A model generated the notes under the pieces. The model searched no databases. It saw only the letters and a list, made by a program, of their open reading frames with translations, and had not been told where the DNA came from. A program made the position numbers and the translations under genes. Shown one piece after another: positions 20,137 through 29,378 of a stretch of 30,824 nucleotides of DNA. The stretch spans positions 1 through 30,824 of the forward strand of contig JAGMES010000043.1 of the NCBI GenBank assembly GCA_023128035.1, in the 5' to 3' direction. Numbering within the stretch: position 1 is the stretch's first letter; every line of letters begins with the position of its first letter. This stretch comes from Halanaerobiales bacterium (GTDB lineage: Bacteria; Bacillota_F; Halanaerobiia; DY22613).

Positions 20137-20141
20137 CCTCC
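20137..20141 (-). promoter_or_regulatory. Ribosome binding site of NRPS-2
   Basis: GGAGG lies 8 nt upstream of TTG 20128 and overlaps ATG 20143, which itself has no upstream ribosome-binding site. This supports the TTG start. Confidence 0.75.
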
Positions 20142-20158
20142 ATTTACTTAGTCTACAT

Positions 20159-23100
20159 TTAGAATCTAAAATCACCTTCATCTTCAATCACGTTAACCTT
20201 TAGACTTATTAATTTATGAGCAATGTTAACATCCTTTAATAAAATATTTCTATTTTCTATAATCTGCTCTAAAATCTCAATATAGCGTTCTGCCATCTTC
20301 TGAACAGTAGATTGTTTAAACAATGCAGTAGAATATTCTAGAATTAGATCCATTGTTTTACCACTCTCAACAATTGTTAAAAACAAATCAAATTTAGCAA
20401 TCCTGTGTTCAAAATGATAAGGATACAATTTCAAATCACCAATCTGAATTTCCTTAATATTCATGTTCTGATATGCAAACATGGTATCAAATAGTGGATT
20501 TCGATTCAATTCTCTACGTAAGTCTAATTTTTCCACCAAATCGTCAAATGGATAATCCTGGTTTTCATATGCTTTCAATGCATTTTCTTTTACTCCCAGT
20601 AATAACTGATAGAACGTTTTTGTTTCATCGGGATGATTTCTCATCACTAAAGTATTTACAAACATTCCTATTATGTTTTCTGAATCTGCATGAATTCGAC
20701 CTGCGACTGGTGAGCCTATCAGTATATCTTTTTGCCCGGCATATTTGTAAAGTAATACATTATAAGCAGCTAGTAATACCATATAAAGAGTCACATCATT
20801 TTCCCTTGAAAAATCTCGGATTTGTTCTGCTAACTCCTCATCAATTTTAAAATCTATACTTTTTCCCTCAAAACTCTGCACTTCAGGTCTAAGATAGTCT
20901 GTTGGTAGCTTGAGTACTGGTACTTCACCTTTAAACCACGCTAACCAATACTCTTCTTGTTTTTTTAACTCATCTGTTTTCAGCATCTTCCACTGCCATA
21001 CAGAATAATCTTTATATTGGACTCTCAGTTCAGGAAGGTTTTCTCCCTTATATAGTTTCGAAAACTCATCGATTAAAATTCCAGTCGATACACCATCTGA
21101 TATGATGTGATGCATATCAAAGATCATTATATATTGATCCTTTGGAAGTTTAATCAGTCCAACCCTCAACAAAGGAGCGTTACTTAATTCAAATGGTCGA
21201 ATAAATCTCTCAATCGTTCCATCTATTTCTTTTTCTTCGACTTCTATATACTCAATCTTGAAATCCACATCTTTATATACTTTCTGCACAGGCTCATCAT
21301 TGATGATCTCAAAACCTGTTCTTAAAGACTCATGACGTTTGATTAACTGCCAAAATGCTTCTTCAAATCTTTGTTCATCAATATTACTCTCTACCTTCAT
21401 GGCTGAAGGCATATTATAACTTAAGCTCTCTTCCTCAAATTGGCTTAACACATAGATTCTTTTCTGTGCTGAAGATAAAGGATAGTATTCTTTCTCTTTT
21501 ACAGGTTCTATTGATGAATAGATGCTTATATTTGTATGATTGATATACTTGCCTGTACTTTTTATCGTAGGATTTTTAAAGAATTCTGTCAGCGGGAGTT
21601 CTATCTGAAACTCTTTATGGATTTTAGCTGTCAAAGTGGTTGCTTTTAAAGAATGACCACCCAGTTCAAAAAAGTTATCATTCACTCCAATTATTTCGTT
21701 TATAGATAATACTTCTTGCCATATTCCTACTAGAATCTCTTCTACCTCATTTTGGGGTGCTTCATACTCTCCTCCTATTTGCACCTTCTTCTCTGGCTCT
21801 GGTAATGCTTTTTTGTTAATCTTGCCATTTGGAGTAACTGGCATCTGATCTATCTGAATAAAATATGAAGGAATTATATAATATGGTATTCGAACAGATA
21901 ATTTCTCCCTCATCTCTGATAGTGAGAGTTCTTTCTCTGATACAATGTATGCACACAAATATTGTTCCCCATTATGATCTACCCGCTCCATTACTACTGC
22001 TTCTTTTATTTCTTTAATCTTTAATAACTGACTCTCGATTTCTCCCAGCTCGACTCTAAAACCTCTGATTTGTACCTGATGGTCAATTCTACCCATAAAC
22101 TCTATATTTCCATCAGATAGCCATCTTGCCATATCTCCTGTTCTATACATCCTTTCCCCTGGTACAAATGGATTCTCTACAAATTTTTCTGCTGTTAACT
22201 CTGCTCTATTTAAATAAGCTCTTGCCAATCCATCACCACTTATACAGAGTTCTCCAACAACTCCAACAGGTTGCAACTTATTATTTGAATCAACAATATA
22301 AACCCGTGTGTTTGCAATTGGCTTACCAATCGGAATATTGTCATATTGATCATCTAAAACAAAGCTCGTAGTGACAACTGTATTCTCTGTTGGTCCATAA
22401 TTGTTTATTATTTCATAGTTTTGCTTATTATAATATTTTAATTTATCTCCACCAGTCAGGAGTTTTCGCAATGATCGGTTTTTGATTTTCATAAACTGTT
22501 CACAGATTTGGGTAGGCAAAAAGCTAATCGTTATGCCCTTTGCTTCAAAGTATTGATTAAGTCTCTCTACATCTATTTTTATCTCTTCACCAATTATGTA
22601 TATGGACGCACCTACCATTAAATAGGGGAATATTTCCCAAACTGAAGCATCAAATCCAAAACCCGCATATTTTGTACTTCTATCAGTTTCATCAATCTGG
22701 TAGTATTTTTGATGCCACACAGATAAATTAACCAGTGACCTGTGTTCAATCATAGCTCCTTTTGGCTTGCCTGTACTACCTGAGGTGTAAATAATATATG
22801 CCAGATCCCATGGATGATTGATAATTTCCAGGTTACTGTGATTACCTTGATACAGTTTTTCATCATCCAGACAGACTATGCTATTATCAAATATAATCTG
22901 ATCCTTTAAATGTAATTGAGTCAATAAAATCTGAACCTGACTATCTTCCAAAATATATTTGATTCTCTCTGATGGGTAATCAGGATCAATAGGTAAATAT
23001 GCAGCTCCTGCTTTAAGGATTCCCATCACTCCTATGACCATCTCTAGAGAACGTTCAACCATAATCCCTACAATTGTATCTGGTCTAACCCCTTTTTCTC

Positions 23101-26100
23101 TTAACAATCTTGCCAACTGATTGGCTTTTTGATTCAGTTTCCTATAAGATAATTCATTGGTTTCAAATACGATCGCTATATTTTCCGGCATCTTTTCTAC
23201 CTGTTTTTCAAATAAATGATGTATCGTTTGGTCATTTGGGTACTCCGTAATCGTATTATTAAATTCATATAAGAGTTGGTTTTTCTCTTTAACTGTTAAT
23301 ATTTCAATTTCAAATAAATGAATTTCTGGATTAGCTACGACTTCTTCTAAGATTTTAATGAAATGGTAACCCAGCCTCTCAATCGTTTCTCTTTTGAATA
23401 ATTTTTTCTTATATTCTAAGGTGAAATTGACTTCTTTTTCAACCATTGTAACATTTAAAGTCAGATCAAATTTTGCAACTTGTTTCTCAAATGGGTATGA
23501 TAACATCGCAAAATCAGTTATTTCTATTTTTTTCATATCCATATTTTGGAATGCGAAAACTATATCAAACAATGGATTCCTACTTAAATCTCTAATAACC
23601 CCTAGCTTTTCAACCAGTTCATCATACTGATAATCTTGATTCTCATATCCCTGTAAAACATTCTCCTTAACTTCAAATAAAAAACTATCAAATTTTTTAT
23701 TTCCCCTCAGTTTATTTCTGAAAGGTAGCATATTGACAAACATTCCTACTATGTTCTGTACATCTTCGCGCTGTCTTCCAGCAATAGGTGAACCAACTAT
23801 CAGGTCTTCTTGATCTGAGTATTTATAAAGTAATATATTATATACTGCAAATAAAACCATATATACAGTTGCTTGATGGTTTTTTGCCAAACCCACTAGC
23901 TGATCTGTTAATTCTCTATTTATTGAAAACTCTATACCAGCACCTTCGAAATTTTGATATGGAAGTGGTACATGATCTGTTGGAAAATTCAATAATGGTA
24001 TTTCACCTTTAAATTGCTCAAGCCAATATTCTTCTTGCTGTTTAAATTTATTGTCAATTTTCATCTTTTCTTGCCAAACAGCATAATCTTTATATTGCAC
24101 CTTTAATTTTGGTAAATGAATTCCCTCATAAAGATTTGAAAGTTCACGGATTAAAATTTCGATAGAAAAACCATCAGATATAATATGATGTATATCAAAC
24201 ATAATGAATTGTGTACCGTTAGAAAGTCTCATAACTCTTGCTCTGAATAATGGTGCTTTACTTAAATCAAACGGGCGAATAAACTCTTTAATTTTTTCAT
24301 CAATTTCTATTTCATCTGCCTCTAAATATTCTATAGCAAATTCTACATCATTATTAATCTTTTGCACAGGTTCATCGCCTATTACTGCAAAACTCGTTCT
24401 TAGCGTCTCATGTCTTTCAATCAATTTTCTACATGACTTTTCAAATCGTTCCTGATCTATACTTCCCTTAATCTCCATAACAATTGGCATATTGTAACTA
24501 AGTCTATCTTTGTCCAATTCATTTAATATAAATAGTCTTTTTTGAGCAGATGACAAAGGATAGTACTCTTTCTCTTCAACAGGATAAATCAATGAACATT
24601 TACTTTTTTGGGCATGCTCTATATATTTTGCGAGGCTTTTTATAGTTGGCCTTTCAAACAGTTCCTGTAATGCTAACTCTACATCTAACTTTTTATGAAT
24701 TTTAGCTAAGAGAGTCATCGCCCTTAATGAATGACCTCCTAAGTCAAAAAAATTATCATTTACCCCTATTCTATTGTTAGTTTCCAGTACTTCTTGCCAT
24801 ATTTTTGCTAAACCCTTTTCTGTTTCCGTTTCAGGTACAATGTATTCAACTACTGTAGCAATATTTAAATCGAATTCGAGCAAAGCATTCCGATCAATTT
24901 TCCCATTTGGAGTGAACGGTATTTTCTCAATTCTCATAAAAAATGATGGGATCATATAAGATGGCATCTTTTGAGAAAGATATTCTTTAAGCTCAGTGAC
25001 CGTAAATTCTCTCCCAGAAACAATAAATGCACATAAGAAATTATTTCCGATTCCATCTTTTCTTGTTATTACAATAGTTTCCTTAATATCCGCATGCCTT
25101 AACAGTTGATTCTCAATCTCTCCTAGTTCAACTCTAAAACCTCGCACTTTCACTTGATGGTCTATTCTTCCAAGAAATTCGATATTTCCATCTGGTAGCC
25201 ATCTCGCTAAATCTCCTGTCTTATACATTCGTGTACCTAGTATGAATGGATTACTAACAAATTTTTCCGCTGTCAAATCAGCTTTGTTTAAATAACCCTC
25301 TGCCAAGCCTGCACCAGTAATACATAATTCTCCGACAGCTCTATAAGGTACAAGACGATGATTTTGATCTATAATATAAATTTGTGTGTTAGCTAAAGGT
25401 ATCCCAATTGGAACCTTTTTACCAGTCGATGGTTTTTGTCCATATTTATAAAATGTTGCACAAATTGTCGCTTCTGTAGGCCCATAACCGTTGATAATCT
25501 GCATTTTCGGATGTAAAGTTAAATAATCTTCCAAAATATAATCTTGAATTGGTTCTACCCCAACTAACATCTTATTTAGTTTAAGCTTTTCCTGACGTAA
25601 GTGTCCATATAGTTCCTTCAAAATTGTAGGTGGAATATAAGTAAAAGTAATTTCATCATCAATAATGGTTCTCGTCAGTTTTAAAATATCAGGAATCATC
25701 TCATTATTGAAAAGAACCAAAGTAGCACCGGAGGAAAGTGGTAGAAAAATTTCACAAACACTAACATCAAAAGAAATATTAGTTAAACTCAGGCAACGAT
25801 CTCCTATTCCTATACCGTCTTCAAATTGGTCTATAATATTGAATAAAAAATTGTTCAAAGCTCTATAAGGAACCATTACACCCTTTGGATTGCCAGTAGA
25901 TCCAGAAGTATAAATGATATAGGCTAAACTATCCATTTTATCTATTGAATCCAAAGTTCTTAAATTGGAATCTTCACCCATATATATACTTTTTTCTTCT
26001 AAAGCAATAACTTGTCCATTAAAAACAATAGTATTTGTCAAATATTCATGGGTTAATAAAAGATTTGCACCACTGTCTTCTAACATATATTTAACTCTTT

Positions 26101-27766
26101 CATTAGGATAGGCTGGATTAATAGGCAAGTATGCTCCGCCAACTTTCAAAATACCTAAGATACCTACAATCAGTTCAATAGACCGTTCTGCCATGATCCC
26201 TACTGGCTGATTTTTAGTAATCCCTATATTTCTCAAAGTTCTAGCTAACTGATTAGCCCGTTGATTTAATTGCATAAAAGTTATTTCTTCATTCATATAT
26301 TTTACTGAAATTTTATTAGGTATTTTTTCTGCCCAGTCTTCAAATAATCCACAGACATTTTTATCCTTCGGGAAAGATAGATTTTCCCTATTAAAATGAG
26401 TTAGTAAAAATTCTTTTTCTTCTTTTGAAAGCATCTCAACCTCTTCCAACTTGCCTTTCGGGTTTTCCAATACAGAAACCAGTAAGTTAGTAAAATGTTT
26501 TGCCAAACTTTGTATGCGTTTCTCATCAAACTTAAAAATATCATAAATAAAATGTACTATGATCTGATCGCCTAACTCTACAGCCAGGGTTAGATCAAAA
26601 TTTATTGTTTCTACTATGGTATCCACTTTTATCTTTAAATGGTTCATTTCGCTAGCAAGTTGTCTATCTAAAGGATAATTTTCAATAACCACAATAGAGT
26701 CAAAAATATCTTCTTTAGAATCAATTTCACTGCAGTTTTTAATCTCTACCAATGAAAAATTTTCATATTTGGTTCTTTCTTTGAGAACAAGATCAATATC
26801 CTGCAAAAGCGATATAATACTTTCCACTACAACCTTGTTTACTCGAAGTGGAATTGTATTGATAAATAATCCGACCATTTCTTCTAAATTTTCAATATTT
26901 GCGTTTCTTCCTGATACAGTTGTACCAAAGACAACATCCTGAGCATTATTGTACCTTTGAAGTAGCATCCCCCATAAACTATAAATTACAGTAGCAGTAG
27001 TGATATGATTCTCTATAACTAGTTCATTAATTCCACGAGTTAAACCTTGATCTATTGTGAGAGTAAAACGGTTTATCTCAGAATGCTCTTTTTCTATATC
27101 TAATGAAATCGGAAGTAAGGTTTTACTATCAAATCCAGCTAAATATTCAGTCCAATAGTTTTTTTGTTCATTTTTATTCTGTTTTTGTAGCCAGTTGATA
27201 AATTTCTTAAATGAATTTTTTGTAAGTTTTTCTAATCCAAGTCCATCTGACAACCTATTATAAGCTTGAAAAAGTTCTTTCAAAATAATTCCATTACTCC
27301 ATCCATCAAACAAAATATGATGATTACTTATTATCATCATAGACTCTTCAGCACTTAGGAAGATTAATATTACTCTGAGAGGCTCAGTAGAGATATCTAC
27401 TTTTTCCTTTTGAGCTTGTTCTTTAATCATCTTAAGTCTTTTTTCTTTTTCCAAATCATCTAAATTTGATAAATCATGACTTCTGATTGGTAATTGATAA
27501 GATTTTAATAAGATTTGCATAGGATTAGGGAGTTTCTCCCATACAAATACCGTTCTTAACAATTCATTTGATTCAACAACATGAGCCCATGCCGTTTTCA
27601 TCGTTTCCAAATTTAATTTCCCATGAATGGTCAAGCATAACTGTTCGAAATAATGTTTACTTTCTGGATTTTTCAAAAAATGAAACAATATTCCTTCTTG
27701 CATTGGTGTTAATGCAAGTATATCTTGTACATTTTGTTTTTCAATTTTTCCTTGCCGTTTATACAT
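20159..27766 (-). CDS. NRPS-1, first synthetase of the operon (C-A-T-C-A(Leu)-T-C)
   Basis: About 2535 residues. Order by approximate residue: C 15-450 with LTPMQEGILFH and HHILFDG (149-155); A 468-958; T (FFDLGGHSL, Ser about 1012); C 1063-1490 with HHIISDG at 1193; A 1513-1983; T (FFELGGHSL, Ser about 2038); C 2095-2525 with HHIISDG at 2219; tail ending DEGDFRF. First-A pocket residues read DVCYLGGIC (unassigned); the second reads DAWFLGNVV, the classic leucine code. Starting with a C domain suggests a starter C that loads an acyl group (lipopeptide) or receives a chain from another protein; no upstream NRPS is visible. Ending on C means module 3 is split across two proteins. ATG 27766 is chosen because AAGGGG lies about 7 nt upstream; an in-frame TTG at 27772 is too close to it. 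Confidence 0.96.
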   Translation of the reverse strand: MYKRQGKIEKQNVQDILALTPMQEGILFHFLKNPESKHYFEQLCLTIHGKLNLETMKTAWAHVVESNELLRTVFVWEKLPNPMQILLKSYQLPIRSHDLSNLDDLEKEKRLKMIKEQAQKEKVDISTEPLRVILIFLSAEESMMIISNHHILFDGWSNGIILKELFQAYNRLSDGLGLEKLTKNSFKKFINWLQKQNKNEQKNYWTEYLAGFDSKTLLPISLDIEKEHSEINRFTLTIDQGLTRGINELVIENHITTATVIYSLWGMLLQRYNNAQDVVFGTTVSGRNANIENLEEMVGLFINTIPLRVNKVVVESIISLLQDIDLVLKERTKYENFSLVEIKNCSEIDSKEDIFDSIVVIENYPLDRQLASEMNHLKIKVDTIVETINFDLTLAVELGDQIIVHFIYDIFKFDEKRIQSLAKHFTNLLVSVLENPKGKLEEVEMLSKEEKEFLLTHFNRENLSFPKDKNVCGLFEDWAEKIPNKISVKYMNEEITFMQLNQRANQLARTLRNIGITKNQPVGIMAERSIELIVGILGILKVGGAYLPINPAYPNERVKYMLEDSGANLLLTHEYLTNTIVFNGQVIALEEKSIYMGEDSNLRTLDSIDKMDSLAYIIYTSGSTGNPKGVMVPYRALNNFLFNIIDQFEDGIGIGDRCLSLTNISFDVSVCEIFLPLSSGATLVLFNNEMIPDILKLTRTIIDDEITFTYIPPTILKELYGHLRQEKLKLNKMLVGVEPIQDYILEDYLTLHPKMQIINGYGPTEATICATFYKYGQKPSTGKKVPIGIPLANTQIYIIDQNHRLVPYRAVGELCITGAGLAEGYLNKADLTAEKFVSNPFILGTRMYKTGDLARWLPDGNIEFLGRIDHQVKVRGFRVELGEIENQLLRHADIKETIVITRKDGIGNNFLCAFIVSGREFTVTELKEYLSQKMPSYMIPSFFMRIEKIPFTPNGKIDRNALLEFDLNIATVVEYIVPETETEKGLAKIWQEVLETNNRIGVNDNFFDLGGHSLRAMTLLAKIHKKLDVELALQELFERPTIKSLAKYIEHAQKSKCSLIYPVEEKEYYPLSSAQKRLFILNELDKDRLSYNMPIVMEIKGSIDQERFEKSCRKLIERHETLRTSFAVIGDEPVQKINNDVEFAIEYLEADEIEIDEKIKEFIRPFDLSKAPLFRARVMRLSNGTQFIMFDIHHIISDGFSIEILIRELSNLYEGIHLPKLKVQYKDYAVWQEKMKIDNKFKQQEEYWLEQFKGEIPLLNFPTDHVPLPYQNFEGAGIEFSINRELTDQLVGLAKNHQATVYMVLFAVYNILLYKYSDQEDLIVGSPIAGRQREDVQNIVGMFVNMLPFRNKLRGNKKFDSFLFEVKENVLQGYENQDYQYDELVEKLGVIRDLSRNPLFDIVFAFQNMDMKKIEITDFAMLSYPFEKQVAKFDLTLNVTMVEKEVNFTLEYKKKLFKRETIERLGYHFIKILEEVVANPEIHLFEIEILTVKEKNQLLYEFNNTITEYPNDQTIHHLFEKQVEKMPENIAIVFETNELSYRKLNQKANQLARLLREKGVRPDTIVGIMVERSLEMVIGVMGILKAGAAYLPIDPDYPSERIKYILEDSQVQILLTQLHLKDQIIFDNSIVCLDDEKLYQGNHSNLEIINHPWDLAYIIYTSGSTGKPKGAMIEHRSLVNLSVWHQKYYQIDETDRSTKYAGFGFDASVWEIFPYLMVGASIYIIGEEIKIDVERLNQYFEAKGITISFLPTQICEQFMKIKNRSLRKLLTGGDKLKYYNKQNYEIINNYGPTENTVVTTSFVLDDQYDNIPIGKPIANTRVYIVDSNNKLQPVGVVGELCISGDGLARAYLNRAELTAEKFVENPFVPGERMYRTGDMARWLSDGNIEFMGRIDHQVQIRGFRVELGEIESQLLKIKEIKEAVVMERVDHNGEQYLCAYIVSEKELSLSEMREKLSVRIPYYIIPSYFIQIDQMPVTPNGKINKKALPEPEKKVQIGGEYEAPQNEVEEILVGIWQEVLSINEIIGVNDNFFELGGHSLKATTLTAKIHKEFQIELPLTEFFKNPTIKSTGKYINHTNISIYSSIEPVKEKEYYPLSSAQKRIYVLSQFEEESLSYNMPSAMKVESNIDEQRFEEAFWQLIKRHESLRTGFEIINDEPVQKVYKDVDFKIEYIEVEEKEIDGTIERFIRPFELSNAPLLRVGLIKLPKDQYIMIFDMHHIISDGVSTGILIDEFSKLYKGENLPELRVQYKDYSVWQWKMLKTDELKKQEEYWLAWFKGEVPVLKLPTDYLRPEVQSFEGKSIDFKIDEELAEQIRDFSRENDVTLYMVLLAAYNVLLYKYAGQKDILIGSPVAGRIHADSENIIGMFVNTLVMRNHPDETKTFYQLLLGVKENALKAYENQDYPFDDLVEKLDLRRELNRNPLFDTMFAYQNMNIKEIQIGDLKLYPYHFEHRIAKFDLFLTIVESGKTMDLILEYSTALFKQSTVQKMAERYIEILEQIIENRNILLKDVNIAHKLISLKVNVIEDEGDFRF

Positions 27767-27792
27767 ACACAATCCCCTTTCACAGCAAAATC

Positions 27793-27821
27793 TTTATACC
27801 TAATAATTTATATATTTCCAA
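27793..27821 (-). promoter_or_regulatory. Putative sigma-A promoter of the NRPS operon
   Basis: On the minus strand TTGGAA (27816-27821) is separated by 17 nt from TATAAA (27793-27798), a reasonable -35/-10 pair. It would start transcription about 20 nt before the ATG of NRPS-1. The region is very AT-rich, so chance matches are possible. Confidence 0.45.
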
Positions 27822-28013
27822 TATTTTATATAATATAGAATACTCTCCTTCTTAGATTGATTATATTTGGAACAATTTCTTTCCATAATAATAGTTTAAT
27901 TCGTCAACATTTCCAAAATTCCTTTGTTTTTTTTAGTTTCCCAGTTATGCCAAAAAAATTTTAGCGTATAACGCTGGTGATATATATAATATTTAATAAA
28001 ACTGATAAATAAT

Positions 28014-28055
28014 AAAACAAAAAGATCTCTGAGTATCCAAAGACCTTTTTGTTTT
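28014..28055. terminator. Long A/T-flanked hairpin, possible bidirectional terminator
   Basis: Two 15-nt arms, 28014-28028 and 28041-28055, pair with a single mismatch around a 12-nt loop. The arms carry A-runs on one side and T-runs on the other, as in bidirectional intrinsic terminators. It lies upstream of the NRPS promoter and would insulate the operon from readthrough. The rest of 27822-28100 shows nothing else convincing. Confidence 0.5.
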
Positions 28056-28099
28056 ATGCCCTTTCTCACCTTTTTCTTTATCTTTTGAGATAAGACCCC

Positions 28100-28143
28100 C
28101 ACTGAAGCCCCAATGTTCAGCTTTAGCTGAACGAGTTCACTCC
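28100..28143. mobile_element. Possible insertion-sequence end remnant with subterminal hairpin
   Basis: A perfect 7-bp stem with a 4-nt loop (GTTCAGC-TTTA-GCTGAAC, 28115-28132) sits beside a GGGGGTC/GGGGC tract (minus strand). This resembles the subterminal hairpins of IS200/IS605-type ends. No transposase is present, so the call is tentative. Confidence 0.25.
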
Positions 28144-28151
28144 AGATAATA

Positions 28152-28376
28152 ATGCCTCTTCGCTATATCACCAGTCGTTTAAAACTCGCTGGTGTTTCTG
28201 AACCTCTTTTTACAGAAGATGCCTTAGAACACATTCATTCCAGTTTAAATGAGCTTATTCGTCGAATTAATTCTCTTGTTAGATTAACTCTATTATCTGC
28301 AGCAAAAGAAAAGCTTAAAGCCATAGATTCTGAATTCATCTTTAAAGCTCATAATGAACTCGAAATCAACGTCTAA
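28152..28376 (+). pseudogene. C-terminal fragment of an ExeA/TniB-like AAA ATPase (transposition helper)
   Basis: The 74 residues match the C-terminal lid region of ExeA/TniB-like ATPases: YITSRLKLAG, EPLFTEDALEHIH, RRINSLVRLTLLSA, then an acidic C-terminal helix and a normal stop. The Walker A and B regions are missing, and the frame upstream closes at a TGA (28128-28130). It is therefore a truncated remnant. Such ATPases usually accompany a DDE transposase, which is not in the window. It is the only recognisable plus-strand coding sequence here. Confidence 0.6.
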
Positions 28377-28397
28377 ATTTGTATTCACATTTAAGTT

Positions 28398-28540
28398 TCA
28401 GGATACGACGATAAGAACCTCTTCTTCTTTAGAGGGGATAGGGCTCTGCAAAGATGCAACCCGAGCACTCTAAAGACCCGAGAGTTAAATCTCTCTAATG
28501 TAGAAGGGATACTTAAAGTGGTATCCTGATTTTATTTTAT
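28398..28540 (+). ncRNA. Candidate structured RNA or element end: three hairpins inside an inverted repeat
   Basis: TCAGGATAC (28398-28406) and GTATCCTGA (28521-28529) form a perfect 9-bp outer stem. Inside are CCTCT/AGAGG (28418-28435), a nested GCTC-TGCA/TGCA-GAGC stem (28443-28466) and GAGAG/CTCTC (28480-28495). GGATAC at 28507-28512 competes for the same 3' arm, forming a short hairpin followed by a T-rich run, like a terminator. I do not match it to a known riboswitch, and no plus-strand gene follows. It may belong to the mobile element represented by the ATPase fragment. Confidence 0.35.
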
Positions 28541-28770
28541 TTTAACTTTTGGGTAAGTTACAAAGCGATAAATCTTGGGATTTTCAAAACCTGCTGAAGT
28601 TAAAAGCAAATTGTTCATATTAATTCACTCCAATATGTCGGAGAACGTTGTTGCATGGGAGACGTTTCAAAGACTTGGCTTAATCTTTGAAATGTGTGCT
28701 GGTCTGTTCCAGAGCCCAACCCTCGCCAGTACGAGCACGAAGACATTTCCCCAAATCATATCTAGCTCTT
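28541..28770. other. Non-coding stretch with one strong hairpin
   Basis: No convincing gene. A perfect 9-bp stem, TTTCAAAGA (28665-28673) with TCTTTGAAA (28684-28692), encloses a 10-nt loop. TTCACTCCA occurs at 28624-28632 and also at 28136-28144, a direct repeat that brackets the ATPase fragment and the hairpin cluster. Confidence 0.4.
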
Positions 28771-29214
28771 CTATTTCAATTGCATATATAAGGTATTCGG
28801 ATAGAATTCAAGCTTTTTATAAAACCATATCGTAGATTCATTCTCTTGGGATACTGTTACCCCAATCACTTTACAATTCTTTTCTTTCATCCATTCTATA
28901 TGTTTAATTACAAGTTTCTTCCAAATTCCATTCCCTCTATTAGTCTCATCAACATGCAGTGATTCAAGCTCTCCCTTCCCATCAATTATCGTTGATATAC
29001 AATATCCAATATACTCATCATTGCTTATGGCGACAGTTATTTTCATTGTCTCCTCATTAAACACACCGAAAGCTTTGATTCTCTGATCAAAACTAATAAA
29101 ACGGTATGATTCCTTGAAGTATTCTGAACTATTCTCATGATACTGTCTATTTTTTTCCCAAAGGCTCTTGATGACTGCAATTTCATCATAAGAAATATCA
29201 AAGATCTCATTCAC
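28771..29214 (-). CDS. GNAT family N-acetyltransferase
   Basis: 147 residues, a normal size for a single-domain GNAT. The central strand GELESLHVDE is followed by the acetyl-CoA-binding motif NRGNGIWKKLV (R-x-x-G-x-G variant, with N before G) and a typical C-terminal part, NESTIWFYKKLEFYPN. It transfers an acetyl group from acetyl-CoA to an unknown amine, in the cytosol. The start is GTG 29214; its ribosome-binding site is weak. It is separated from the next minus-strand gene by about 190 nt holding a palindromic repeat, so it may be transcribed on its own. No link to the NRPS operon is evident. Confidence 0.8.
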   Translation of the reverse strand: MNEIFDISYDEIAVIKSLWEKNRQYHENSSEYFKESYRFISFDQRIKAFGVFNEETMKITVAISNDEYIGYCISTIIDGKGELESLHVDETNRGNGIWKKLVIKHIEWMKEKNCKVIGVTVSQENESTIWFYKKLEFYPNTLYMQLK

Positions 29215-29309
29215 GATTATCTATCTCTTCATAATTTTTTTCTACGCACACAGACGGAAGCCAGCGCGTAAATTTATTCATATATAGTTTAGCATTGCTG
29301 CACATATAA

Positions 29310-29378
29310 GGCATAAACGAAGTTCCTGGGACGTAGTGGAGGGAATTTGGGCGAAGCGATAGCATCCTCGTTTATGCC
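29310..29378. repeat. Imperfect palindromic intergenic element with 11-bp arms
   Basis: GGCATAAACGA (29310-29320) is the exact reverse complement of TCGTTTATGCC (29368-29378), enclosing 47 nt that are G-rich and compositionally unlike the neighbours (GGGACGTAGTGGAGGGAATT region). It looks like a dispersed intergenic repeat or a foldable recombination-type site. It lies between two minus-strand genes. The remaining bases of 29215-29402 show nothing else. Confidence 0.5.

Noticed and set aside
20473..20850. A 125-codon plus-strand frame opposite NRPS-1, the longest of many plus-strand frames
   Set aside because: It is the antisense shadow of a conserved condensation domain and has no recognisable protein features, like the other frames opposite the synthetases.
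1..27766. Epimerization or thioesterase domains
   Set aside because: All full-length condensation-fold domains are followed by A domains or end the protein as C domains. No GxSxG thioesterase is seen; a release domain would lie beyond base 1.
27896..28102. A 68-codon minus-strand frame upstream of NRPS-1 with a hydrophobic centre
   Set aside because: It starts at GTG with no ribosome-binding site, spans the long A/T hairpin, and its residues follow from those repeats; no family match.
28575..28835. An 86-codon plus-strand frame overlapping the GNAT gene
   Set aside because: No ribosome-binding site, covers a hairpin and the antisense of a clear GNAT C-terminus.
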